Part shown: positions 49,116 through 61,227 of the stretch, piece by piece
Layout: each line of letters begins with the position of its first letter
Numbering within the stretch: the stretch's first letter is position 1
Source: Musa acuminata AAA Group
Lineage: Eukaryota; Streptophyta; Magnoliopsida; Zingiberales; Musaceae
Direction: 5' to 3'
Assembly: GCF_036884655.1 (NCBI RefSeq)
Contig: NC_088355.1
Span: forward strand, 36,857,001-36,921,000
Length of the DNA: 64,000 bases
Position numbers and translations under genes: made by a program
Notes under the pieces: model-generated
Database searches by the model: none
What the model was told of the DNA's origin: nothing
Seen by the model: only the letters and a program-made list of their open reading frames with translations

Positions 49116-49553
49116 TCAGCGCCCGCTGGCGGCTGGCGGCGGCGGGGCCGGTGCAGCGAAGCGGGCAGAGTAGTCGCGGTGGTCGTCGTATCCCCCCTCG
49201 GGGCTGTCGCCGCCCTGGCCCTCGTCGAAGTTGAGGGCGTAGCTCAACGGGTCGTACTGGAACCTCGCCAGCCCCCCCGCTGCCCTCCCCCTGTTAGGGT
49301 TCCGCCCGAACCGCCGGAGGAATGTCTTCCACCTCGGCCCGGCCACCAGCTCCGACCACTCCCTCCCCTTCATCATCAGCGCCCTCAACCCCGCGCCGCT
49401 CCACCACCGGCGACGCTCGTCCCCTCCCTCGGCGGGCGCCGGCGCCTGGATCCGCTCCCAGGGGCTCGAGAAGGGGAAGCAGCAGCAGTACTGCCGGCGA
49501 TCGGACCCGGCCGACGGATCATCGAACGGGTCGATGTTGGCGTCCACCTCCAT
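49116..49553 (-). CDS. Small plant protein of unknown function (CCCFPF / WSGAGLRAL type)
   Basis: Single-exon 145 residues from the ATG at 49553 (MEVDANIDPFDDPSAGSDRR). In-frame sequence upstream to 49649 is open but less plausible. Notable features are a Cys/Phe cluster (QYCCCFPFSSPWERI), then WWSGAGLRALMMKGREWSELVAG split around PRWKTFLRRFGR, an FQYDPLSYALNFDEG segment and a Pro/Ala-rich end. I recognise this as a conserved plant pattern but know of no assigned function, and there is no signal peptide or membrane helix. Its GC-rich coding bias and compact conserved motifs support a real gene. It lies on the same strand as the HAK/KUP transporter, about 0.85 kb downstream of it; no functional link is implied. 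Confidence 0.75.
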   Translation of the reverse strand: MEVDANIDPFDDPSAGSDRRQYCCCFPFSSPWERIQAPAPAEGGDERRRWWSGAGLRALMMKGREWSELVAGPRWKTFLRRFGRNPNRGRAAGGLARFQYDPLSYALNFDEGQGGDSPEGGYDDHRDYSARFAAPAPPPPAASGR

Positions 49554-50400
49554 GTGGCGAATCGAATGGATTGGCTGATTGAGATACAGAAAATTGAGAC
49601 TGAATGAATTCGCCTCCCCTGTCAAAGAGGACAGAGAGGACGACGGCAATAAATATCGTCTATTATAACGGTTTCGGAGGCAATGTAACGTTACAACTAA
49701 AAGATCTTGTCACGGGTGTAAGACATGTCGCGGCTGTCACGAGGCGTGTTGTTGGACGCCACACCTACCGGGCCTACGGGGCACGATCATGTTCGATGTC
49801 GCGCCTAACGCCGCCGCTTCAGTCACGACTCAAGGACGTGGTGCGTGCGCCACATCATCCCCCTATCGTAACTCGAGCAGTGACCCGAAGCGGCGGGCTT
49901 CACTCATATTGGTCGTCGTTTCTCCAAGTCTCTGGACGCATTAAAGAGAACGAATCCTTTTCCCAGTCTGCTTCCTTCATGCAAACCACGCGACGGAAAA
50001 CACGACCTGTGGAATCCAAGCAAAAGAATACTGTTCTTACTGTTCTATTAAACCCCTGTTAACTCCTAAATCTGAAATTATCACTGAGCTAATGAACTCT
50101 TTCAAGATCATTCGAATTATGATCACAACATCCATCATATCATACAGTGACTTGAACAAGAGAGAAGATTTCTCATTTGAGCTGTGATGAGTATATATAT
50201 ACATATATGTACATAACAAAACATATCTCCTCATTTGTACAATGGTACTTCAGGGGAACTACAACTTCATCTGTAAAATCTACCATCCTGCTAAAACTAC
50301 TACTCTTTCTTGATTTATCATCACTATACCATGAGAAGCAACATGATCATCTACAGTTCACATGACAAAAAAAAATAAAATTGGAAACACATGAGGAAGC
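49554..50400. other. Intergenic spacer
   Basis: 49650-49930 is GC-rich with CGCGGCT/CACG words; the rest is AT-rich and probably the transporter's 3' UTR. No coding sequence was recognised. Confidence 0.4.
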
Positions 50401-53400
50401 TCAGACATGGTAGACCATTGCGACCTCCAAAGTCGAAGCATGAGGGATGCTGAAAGCATACATGTGGCCCCTGCAGTTTCTCCGCAAGAACTCATACCCA
50501 AGATCGATCGCCAGCCGCTTGATGAGGCTCGACCCGCTCTTTGCTCTCATGTACTCGTGCCCGAGTATGAAGGCCATTCCTGCCTCCCTTGCTTCCAGCA
50601 GCTCTTGCAACTCTTCCTTCGCCTCTTCCTTTATTTTCGGGCTCCTGGGCAAGAGAAACCTCACTTGTTTCTTTGGTACTATCACAGGCGAGAGTATCTC
50701 CCTCGAGGCTGATGGGCCTGGCACATCTTCAGCTTCAACTTTCTCCTCGCGGATCCTCAAACCTGTCCCGACGACTGTCATTTGCCCATCATCCTTATCG
50801 GTTTCTTCAGCCAGACCGCTGGGCTTTGATCCTTCAGATCGGATGAACTCAGCAATGCTGCAAACAAGATCCCTCTCAAACTCCAAGTCATCTTTTTGTA
50901 TGTCTTGGTACCCGTATCGGACGATGACCCTGTAAAGCCTGTATTCCTTTGGGCCAACCCGACCGACTAGGAATCGTTCTTGGGGGTCGACGTACGGCAT
51001 TGGCACTGATTTAATGCAAAGGAAGACAACAACCTGAGCCAGAAGAAATTTAAGAATGGCTTGATATATTACGTAATATCAAAATGTATTGATAAAGTGA
51101 AAATGAAGACATATATTTGATCTACTACCACCATAGTCACAAGTATTTAGACCACCTAAAATTGATATGTAAAATGTAAAAAAGATTACTTGGCAATACC
51201 TGGTGAAATGCAGGCAAGTTGGTGACGAAGTGGGAGAAGATGGCTGGGATTCCTGATACGAGCTCAGTGTGTATGAGGCCAATGCCTCGCACACGTACAA
51301 AGCCTAGGGTAGGGCCGAGGCTTAGAAGCCAATTGATGGAAACCTTGTTCTCAACATCAAACTCGTACTTCTTTATGGTCCCATAATGCCAGATGTACAT
51401 GATGATCATAAAAACGATGCATAGTGCGAGAGGAAACCAAGCTCCTTCAAGGAACTTGATTAAAGATGCCGAGAAGTAGAGCGCCTCAATTGAACCAAAG
51501 AAAAGAATGAAGCATGCAGCCAGAAAGATGCTTTGATGCCAACAGAGGACAATTACGAGGAACATCAAGCAGGTGGTGACCAGCATGACAGACATGACTG
51601 CTAACCCTGTTGCAAAAGATGATAAATCAAAAAATTAGCAAATTGAAAAGGTTGCTTTGCATATGAATCATCTCGATAGACATCATGCACATAAAGTAAA
51701 ATAAAGTATTAATCATATGCTACAAGCTTCTGATGGCTACTATCATTACCACATCAATATCCGGCTACATTACACTATTGTCAGGTAATTTAGTTACCAC
51801 TGTTAGTTGATGACACATCCTTTTTCTTTCTATTCCTATTTTGCATGCTGAAAGCAAGCAGAAGTGACAGAAAGGCAGCAAAAGCTGTAAACCAAGATAC
51901 TGCACTCTTGGAAAGTACAAAGGAAGCGAACAAGCACTACAAGACCAGAGGTGGCAATGACACAAGGGATCTAGAAATTATGAATATAATAGCGTGATAA
52001 CCACATTTGATTATTTATACAACATGGAAATTGGAATGATAGAGAATGACACACAATAAAATGGATTCTATAGCACCATATAGGATTAAAATGCAATAAG
52101 AAAACAAACAAAAAACAAAAAAAACAAGAACAGCAGCATGATGCTCAACTTAAAATGGCCTAGTAAATCAGCCGAGCCACCAATCAACCTTTGCTGATCC
52201 TAGACACCCCGATTTCTCAAGCTCATATGATCTTTTTTATCCTAGTTGGTCCCTGCCAATGCTGAATAATACCAGACTAATCTTGGCTAATACCATGAGT
52301 TGATCTCAAGGGATCTCTGGAGTCCAACCAATTATAACCAATTAACCAGGATTGTTAATCACGGCCAACCTGAAATCAAATTATTTTACTTTAATCATTC
52401 TTATCGAAACCTGAAGACACGCCACCAAGTATACTTTTCTGTGGTAAAAAAAACACTTAATATAAAGATAAACACTTTCCAACAAAGAAAATACTCATTA
52501 AACAAGAGACCAACCGTCGCTTCTAACAAATGGACAAACATATGTTGATCCCTACAGACATCTTCAAACTTCATTTTAATTTAAGAATTTGCAATAATCA
52601 TTACCAAAAGACGATATATAGATTTCCAAATTTTGTTGTGGAAGACTTTGGATACAAAAATTACATGATCTAGATGAACAAGCACAATAATTTTAACATT
52701 ATAAGACCACTTGCCCATGATGAAAGTACAAAATCTATATCAAAAGATGGGTGGAATATGAACAACTCCAAAAGGCATAAGTAGGAAAACATAAAGAATA
52801 TACCAGTGTGAGAACAGAAAAAAATTTCAGAGAGATAAAACCAAAAGGGTTGGAACACCTAACATGAGAATGGCAAGTAATAGTTGTTTGATACTTTATA
52901 TGAATGTAATACCTGATGCGTTGCCCAGGAGCTTTGTGTCTCTAAATCCAACAGTGACAGCTAAGCAAAGTGTCATCAAAATCCAGTTGATCTCTGGGAT
53001 GTATATCTGACCATGTATTTTGGATGATGTATGCACTATCTTCACCCTAGGAAAGCATCCCAAGGCAGAGCACTGTTTAATGATTGAGAAAGTACCCGTA
53101 ATAACTGCTTGGCTTCCCACCACAGCAGCAAGAATAGCAATTGCCATGACTGGCCATCTTATCCTCTCTATCAAAGAAAATTACAAGTGAATCATGCAAA
53201 ATCAAGCATTACGATAATTACTGATCCTGAAAGCAATTTCAACCTAACATAGAAGGTAACTACCTGGTACAGATACATAAAATCCAATTCGGTAATCAGT
53301 TTGGATGATGTGATGCTGAGAGAGATAAGCAGCTTGTCCCATATAAGCAAGGAGCAAGGATGGGTATACCACAGAAGTAAAGGCAATCTGTACAAGTGCC

Positions 53401-56400
53401 GTTTCATTAGAGAGCTAGAGTGGGTGACCCAGGCCACAAATCACTTTGAGCAAGATTATTAAAGCAATTTTTATTAGAATAATCTAAAACGCAGCATTTT
53501 ATCTTGATACCATATAATGATAAAGTATTATGTAGGATGGAAAATTAGGTGTTACAACCACCACATATCAAGATTGCATCATTTTAACATATTTCAACAA
53601 AAAATAAATTAGTTAACAGCAGAATCTTATGATCAACTCAGTTGTGATCATTTTGGCTGGCATAGTGCACAAGGTTCTGACCAATATAGCGTTAAGCCAG
53701 TGCACTTCAATCCCATTTAATTTTTAACTCTTCGTAGTTAAATACTATATACTTTTCTCAATCCAATTTTTTTCCATTATTCTAGATCATAATACGTAAA
53801 AAATCACCATACGCCATAAACCAGAAACGTCTGATGGTCTACAAAATCAAGCAAGCAATGTTTCACCACTCGAGTAAAATCAAGAACATTATGAGAAGGA
53901 AACAAACTTATAGAATTAACAAACATGCATGTTCACCAACAATAATCCAGATCCATTCTCTCTTTTTTCCTATACCTTTATTGATAACGGTGAGAAATGT
54001 CCCAGATCAGCAAACATAGCTTCGGAACCTACAACAAAGTAGAGAATGTAGATTCAAGCATAACAAGATTTATTTCCACAAATGAGCAACTTCGACAAAC
54101 CTGTTATGCATAGCAGAATTCCACCCAGTGACATCCAGCCTCCTCTTTGGGTCTTCTTCAAGAAGTTGTACATATATAAGGGGGAGAAGGCCCGATATAC
54201 ACGTGGATTCCAATAGAATATATTGTACACACCAATGACGCTAATGCATAATAGCCAGAGCATAACAATTGGCGCAAACAGGAACCCTAGTCGGTGAGTA
54301 CCATAATGTTGCAAAGCAAACAAGCAGACCAATATGAGACATGCGATAGGAACCTCGACATCTGGAAATTGAGAACTGATATATCAGAAAAAGTATTTAA
54401 CATCAACAACTAAGAAAACAATGACCACATAGCCAGTGTATAAAAACCACCTCGATTAGTTTACCACTGAAGATTACATAGCAACTACTTTCCAGTCGCA
54501 TTAGAGATTCGAAAACATTTTTCTCTATTATGATATATTAGCTAATTAACTAATTTACTACTAGAATACACAGTAATAGCTACTTCCAATCTCATTAGAA
54601 CTTAATACTTCACGAGCATAAATATCATATAGCTACTAGATGCAAGTGTTTTAAGTATTGCTACATTTCAACGAGCCATAGACTGCTTTATCGTACAGTA
54701 GATGGGGAAAGGATGAGCATAATGGATGAAAGATTTCAACTTTAAAAGTTAAGGAGAAATATATGGAGTAGCAACTGAGATGGTACAAGCTTGTCTAATG
54801 ATGACCTTAGAAGGATATAAGCTGCTATGTTATATTTAACATCGTTAACTTTAGATAGCACGATGACAATAATATACTCTAGGTCAATAACAAACATTAT
54901 GGAAAAGCTCAAGGTCTCAAACAAATGGACGTGATTAGACAAAATTCCTGTGAAAAAAGAAGTTTATTGTTGCTTAATAATAAAACAGCAATATGCATCA
55001 GATTATTCTAACGAAAACATAAGGCAAACCATAAAAAACAAAAAAACTTGGAAAAAAACATAACGAGTCTTTTCTAATTGATACAGAAATTATATGACAA
55101 GAAATACTGTTGAATTTTGCAGCCATAGATGATTAGTCAGAAGGCAAAGAACTTGTGTGCCAATTTCATCCACAGCCTAAACACAGTATGATAAATAAGA
55201 AGTTACACAGAGAAGAGGAGAGCACTATCCAATGGCAGCTACATCTGTCCATCTACATCTAGTTCTTGTAAACATAGCATCTGTGTAAAAAAATATCTGT
55301 ATTACAGAATAATTTCCTTACATTTGTGATGTTCCTTGGACATAGCAAGCTCAAGTCCTGAGACTGCCGAGAAAACTGTCGATGTCAAAGACAATATCAG
55401 ATCAAAGAAGCGAACAAATTTACCACTAAAAGAATCCAAAAAAAAAAAAAGACAGGGAACAAGGTACAACCAGAGATTGCAGGAGTGAGGATACCATCAG
55501 CAATAACCATGCAAGTGCCAATCAATGCAAGAATCAGCAGCATAAGCTGCAGCGCATGATGCTTCTCCAGTAGTCTCTTCACAATCGATGCAGCAGCACC
55601 ACCACCAGAGGCAGGACTATCTTTTTTCTTATAGGCTGAGAGCTCCACATCAGCTAGCTGGCCACTTGGCAAGAAACCAAAGCTCCCGTGGCGGCACAGG
55701 AGCGAGTAGAGAGCAAATGTGCCACCTTCACCATTGTCGTCAGCTCGGAGCACTACGAAGACATACTTGAGGAGAGGGATGAGGGTGAGGGTCCAGAAAA
55801 CAAAGGAGAGCACGCCGTAGATCTCGTCATTGCTCTCCGTGTGCTCGATATCATCGGCGAAGGTGCTCTTGTAGACGTACAGTGGCGAGGTGCTGAGGTC
55901 CCCATAGACTACTCCGAGGCTTTGGTAGGCCAGCATCAGAACTGACCTCCAAGATTGTTTCTGCAATCCAAAAGGCAAACAAAATCTTCCTCCTTTGAAC
56001 ACAAAATCCCCTCAAAATCTGAACTTTCAATATGAACTAATCAAATTATACAATCCAAAGCATTTATGTTAGCTTAAAACCAACGAAAAACTTAAAAATC
56101 TTAACTTCAACAATGGGAGAGAAAAGTCTGTAAACCAATTAGAACTCCCAACTCGGAAGCAGGAATCCATTACAAACATCAAAATCCAGAGCTTAACGTA
56201 AAAGAAGTAGGCAAACTACCACAGATAACAGAAGCTCTATCGCGTCCTACGAGTCGCAATCCCTAGAAACCAACTCTTATGTCCAAACTTTGGTACAAGA
56301 AAAAAAATGAGAACTTTCGACATCACAATCTTAAAAATCTAGACTTTAATCCGGAAGCAAACTCCAACCCACCTTGATAGTTCGGGAACGCTGTCCCCTT

Positions 56401-56411
56401 TCGAGATCCAT
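50401..56411 (-). CDS. HAK/KUP/KT potassium transporter (cluster II-like), complete
   Basis: Nine exons (minus): 56411-56373, 55960-55471, 55375-55322, 54361-54101, 54028-53976, 53387-53264, 53167-52913, 51606-51200 and 51033-50401. All borders are GT-AG and the sum is 2316 bases, giving 771 residues, typical for the family. The first exon encodes only [13 protein letters not shown]. The hallmark [15 protein letters not shown] follows at about residue 29. Later signatures are [34 protein letters not shown] and [23 protein letters not shown]. About 12 membrane helices fill residues 20-560; the long cytosolic tail ends MVYHV. The family moves potassium, coupled to protons, across plasma membrane or tonoplast, in uptake, osmotic adjustment and growth. 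Cluster II placement rests on resemblance to KUP2/6/8 and HAK10-type N-termini. A second HAK/KUP gene lies upstream on the same strand. Confidence 0.95.
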
Positions 56412-56773
56412 TGCCAAGCGAGCACAACCTCACACACCCATGGTTATTTTTCCCACGGCAGTCGAAGCTGCAGAAGAGATGCACAGTAGCAGACAAAAGG
56501 GATTAGGCTTCAATTCTTTATGCAGATGCGAGAAGGTGGCAAATGGGAGTAAGCTTGAGAATCCAAGGGCGGATATATCGAAGAAGGAAACACTGAGGGA
56601 TTAGGAGGAGATTAGAATATTATTATTACAGCCCTGTTAGCTCTACTTCTTTGGGCTCTGCTGTTCTTGCTCCTCTTCAGCCACAAGACTTTTTTGTCCT
56701 ATTAATAAACAGAAAAAAAAGTCTCTCTTTTTATTTTTTCTCTGGGAGCTTCTCAAATCTCAACACAAAGTAG

Positions 56774-56801
56774 GAGAGAGAGAGAGAGAGAGAGAGAGAG
56801 G
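56774..56801. repeat. (AG)14 microsatellite in the HAK/KUP promoter or leader
   Basis: Uninterrupted AG run. GAGA-type repeats are common in plant core promoters and leaders. Confidence 0.93.
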
Positions 56802-59800
56802 TGGATGGTTAGGTGGCCAATTGAGGTGAGGGAAACAGAGGGATTAAGCTGAAAAAGGCCGTGGTTTTACTTGTGGGGGTGATGAAAGGGAGAGATTATA
56901 GGCCAAGGTGTTTGTTTATGAAGGAAAGGTGATAGCTTGGTGCTCCTTTTGGTGCAAGTGGGAATTGACTTATCAAAGGGACAAATGCCCCTGACATCAC
57001 CCAAACAAAGGAGGGATGACCACTACCTGCTTGCCTTTTGGTTTGAACAAATCAATATCCATTCCACACCTTTTGATTTGTCTAATCAATCATCAACCTC
57101 CTAAAGACTACAAGTAAATTGCAGCCACCTTTTTTTCCTTTCTCTGCAAGAAACTGGGTTTTATGGATGACACATCTCACATGACTTTTTGTGGTTTGAA
57201 TCATAAATCTCTGTAAAGGTGGATTAAGGGAAATGAATCTTTCCATGAGCAAAAAAGACAAGTACAAGTTTCCTTTGTGACCAAGTGAATTTTATTTAAG
57301 AATATCCATAGATTGCATATTTTGGAAAGCTTGTAGAGGTTAGATTATATCAATTAATTTGTCATTTTAGCATGTGAATCAATTTCTATATCTTTAATAT
57401 TAAATTGTCATCCATGGATGCACTCTTTGTTTGTGGTGTTAATGTACAGAAGAAGACCAAGAAGAACAGCAAGTTGGAAATAGTCAATTTAGGGGGTTTT
57501 GCTATTCATTTGAATTATAATCTCAGTAATCATATTTTCAACAGAGAATCAAATCCAATTTTATCCTGCATTGTGGTGTTCTTCATGAGCTAAATTAAAC
57601 CTTTAAGAGACATGATACACCTAATCTCATTTCCTTTTTCTAAAGCACATCCTGTGTCTTTGGTTTAGCACATGATTTGAAAACAGTGGAAGAACACAAA
57701 TCAAATTATGCTTCCATTGGATTTCTATAGTGTGGAGACCTGGATTTAACATTAAACAACTTCCAACAGCTACTTTGAACTTGATAGGGTCATCATACTG
57801 TCTCTTTAGATAACTCCAATTGACAGGTGCTTCAAGCCAACAAAAACAAGAGTGAGATACACTGTCAAGTAACCTAACCTATACCTATGAACAAGTTGAC
57901 ATTTGTAATTCTTGTTACCTAATAATAATTAGCCCCACAGAATATTTTTTGACTGCTTTAATACTCAAAACAGTTCCTACAAAAAAGCCATGGTCTTATC
58001 AGTTGGGTGAGAATGATGTGATTACTGATAGGATCTCAGTGGATAGCATAAATATTTGGTTGTCTGTCTACCTACCAATCCAAGATGGAACTATGGCTTG
58101 TTCTCAGTACATTCTTGTCTACATTTATCTAATCTTACACCTTGAAAAGATAATTAGAGAAATCATATTGTAACAGGACATCTATCAAGCTAAAAAAGCT
58201 GTGTATATATATGAATCTACCAGTCTTTTCTTGTAGCCAATGGCTAATATACAGAATGTTCTGCAGTGGACAAGCTTATCTGAGTTGAGCTTTTGTGAAT
58301 CTATCAATCTTTTGTGAGTCTTTGAATCATTCCTTTGTTTCAACTGGTTAAGTAAAAAGTTGCAGGATAAGCTCAGGCCACTAAACAAATCCACCACAAG
58401 ATCTGAAGAAAGGATGCAGTAGTAAGCCTGCATGCGCACTAAACACCATTAGGTAAGTCTTCAAGAAACTTTTGTTGCTGCTTTTGTCTTTATTTTAGTA
58501 TATGCTGTGTGTGTGTTTAGGTTTTGATGTATTGTGTCTAATACATGGATCCATTAACATCCATCCTTTGAAACCTTATGGATCATTTGGTAGTATAGTT
58601 CTTGCTGGTTCTTTACTGCTAATTCTCAGAAAGCTCTATAGACAAGTCACATAATATGTAGAGCAGCTTAGTTTAAGGTCATCGTCTGCAGACATCGAGT
58701 TTTGAGGATTCGGATCCATGCATGCATCTGATCCATATCACTGCCATGAAAACTGGATGTTAGCTAATGTCTAGTGATAAGAGACCATTTGGTTTATCAT
58801 TCATACGGTCCGTACCCGTACGGTTTTGTCTTTTCAATTCCAAAAAATATCTTTGAGGATAAGAAAGACCTAACGAACTTATGAACCATTGATTCTGACA
58901 CTCTTCAATCAATATGAGACTAAATAATCTTATCATCGAGCATAGTCAATTGCACAAGCCAAGAAAGTCGAACTACGAATCAAAAATCTTCTTTGGGGCA
59001 TCAATTTTCTCAAACAAATGTGACCTTTGGAACTGTGACTTCTCATGTTACAGTGACTTGAAACCAACAGCATTTCTTCCTCCACAAGCATCTCTGTTTT
59101 TGTTTCTGGAAGAGCTCTACAAACATCTCTTTGGGTCTTGAAGAAATAATAAGGGAGTATTCTTCAGTGTTGTAATGCATATATTTATATAGTCAACTCT
59201 GTGATGAGGTCAAACTGAGACTTTGCCCGGTTGGACTTGGACTAGACTCCATGCCCAGGCCTTCATCTTCTCAACTTGCATGTCTGCTAAAGCAGAAGCC
59301 AACTATGGCTCTCCTCTTGCAACCCACCACATGACATCCACTGGTTTCAGACTCTTCAGCCATGGCTTCACTCTTTGAGGTGTTTTGCCCCCATCTGGTG
59401 GGACCTCCCTGCCATGCTCAAGATGACCTCATGCAGAGACTTCCTTCCCCATACCCATACCCCAGCATGGCCACTGCAGATCCTCCAGCCTTTTGCATCA
59501 CAAAAGAGGACAAGAGAGCTTCTTGCACTTCACCCATTTAGGCTTCTGTAACATCAAGCTCCTCTGGTGGGCCATCCCAGTAGAGGGACCTACACAGCCA
59601 TGTCTCCCTTTGCTTGGTGGCTGCCAAGTGTTGCAGGTGATCAATGTCCAGCTGCCATAATCAACAATGGTGGCCACCAACCATGCCATATGATGATTGG
59701 GTTTGGTGCTAACTACAACAAGGAAATTAGGTTCTTGTCCATAATTTGGCCTACCTTTGATTAAGCCTCCTATAGAAAGCCATCAATTCTAGTGGTGAAA

Positions 59801-59864
59801 AATAATATACATGCATCATCAATCATGAATTAACTAATTCTTTATACCTTTTTTAGGGATAGAC

Positions 59865-59899
59865 TATCATCATCATCATCATTATCGTCGTCATCATAG
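59865..59899. repeat. (ATC)n microsatellite
   Basis: ATC/ATT/GTC trinucleotide run, imperfect in its second half. Confidence 0.85.
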
Positions 59900-60090
59900 T
59901 CAAGCAATGGATCAAGATATCCATTCCTTTAATAATATAATATTTTTATCATTGAGGATACATTTATTATAATTCATAATCATTGATTGAAAAATATAAA
60001 TATATATATAATATTATAAAAAATATAATATAGTGAAAAAGATAATAGACATATTCTTCATCATTATACCACCATAAATAAATATTTTTT

Positions 60091-60112
60091 AATATATATA
60101 TATATATATAAT
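60091..60112. repeat. (TA)n microsatellite
   Basis: TA dinucleotide run of about 20 bases within AT-rich sequence. Confidence 0.85.
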
Positions 60113-61227
60113 AAATTTAAGACTCAAATGATCCAATTGATCGATCGATCTGATCTAAGTTTTGCGACTATGATCATGAGTCACTCATCGATCGAACCAT
60201 GCATGAGCCTCATCTCATCTATCGTCAACCAACAGAGGATCGACGGTTCATTTTGGGTCTGAATCGATGGCGGGTCTCCTCTTTCGTTGTCTATCTATGT
60301 AGTCTCCTATTACTGCTTGATAAGAGACCACGTTTATCCACTTGGAAGAACGGCTCTTGTACGGTCTAGTTTGACTCCGTCGCAATTAGCTGGCTCTATG
60401 TAGATTTTATTGCGCAGGATCTGCCGACAGATCCACTTAGATTCCGTCATCCACCACGACGTCTCATTTGTCGGCTGTCCTCATCACGTATCCGATGGCG
60501 GAAGCGAATCACCCAAGACGAAAACACTGGGTGTAAGCCAGTTGACTCGGTCAACTAATATGGGTCCCTTCCGCCGCGGCCAGTAAGAAGGCTCAGAAGG
60601 TCGTATCCTGCTTGAGCAATTACATGTCAGCCGCGACCGGATTCAATTCCGTCGTCGTCACCGCCTGTGTCATCTTTGTTGCGCTATGATGGGTGGATGG
60701 AAAGGGATGGAGCTGAGCCCCGTTCGTCGGAAGGAGCCATGCACGTTCCTGAGGAAGAAGGCTACTTCTTCTCTGGTGGGTATTGAGTCATGGGACACCA
60801 TGACCTCTCACCCACTCTTATTGTCGTCTTGCGATTACCTGTTTCGTGTGGTTTAGGGTTCCAAGTTGAAGTACGAACAAGCAATCCAATCTCATCATCC
60901 ATGGCCACGAAGCAGACAGGCATCTTAGTCTGAAAAATCCAAATCTTTCATAGATATTTTTTTTGTCTATTTTTGAATCGCAGAAGACAAAAAGATTCCA
61001 CGTTGAAACAGCCTTAGCCATGAGAAATCTTTCAAGGGATACATCTTTGCTACCAGGGAAGAATCTTGTATTTAGCTCTGGCTGTTTGCCCCCACCGAAA
61101 GAAATATGACAGGGAGCATCTTCTAGATATCTTGTTTGAGATCAACCAGGCAACAAGTAGCACAACAACATAATTGAGATGATGCCATGGACTTCTTACT
61201 AAGATGATAATGAGTCTAGTATACAGC

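Larger units (their letters stand above)
56412..61227. other. Intergenic region between the two HAK/KUP genes
   Basis: Proximal part is promoter and 5' leader of the complete transporter, with an AG microsatellite about 365 bases upstream of the ATG. Distal part is AT-rich, with ATC and TA microsatellites at 59865-59899 and 60091-60112. A more GC-rich patch at 60130-60760 shows no open frame of interest. Confidence 0.45.

Noticed and set aside
59498..59764. Overlapping 63- and 65-codon frames between the HAK/KUP genes
   Set aside because: Low-information translations on both strands with no recognised family.
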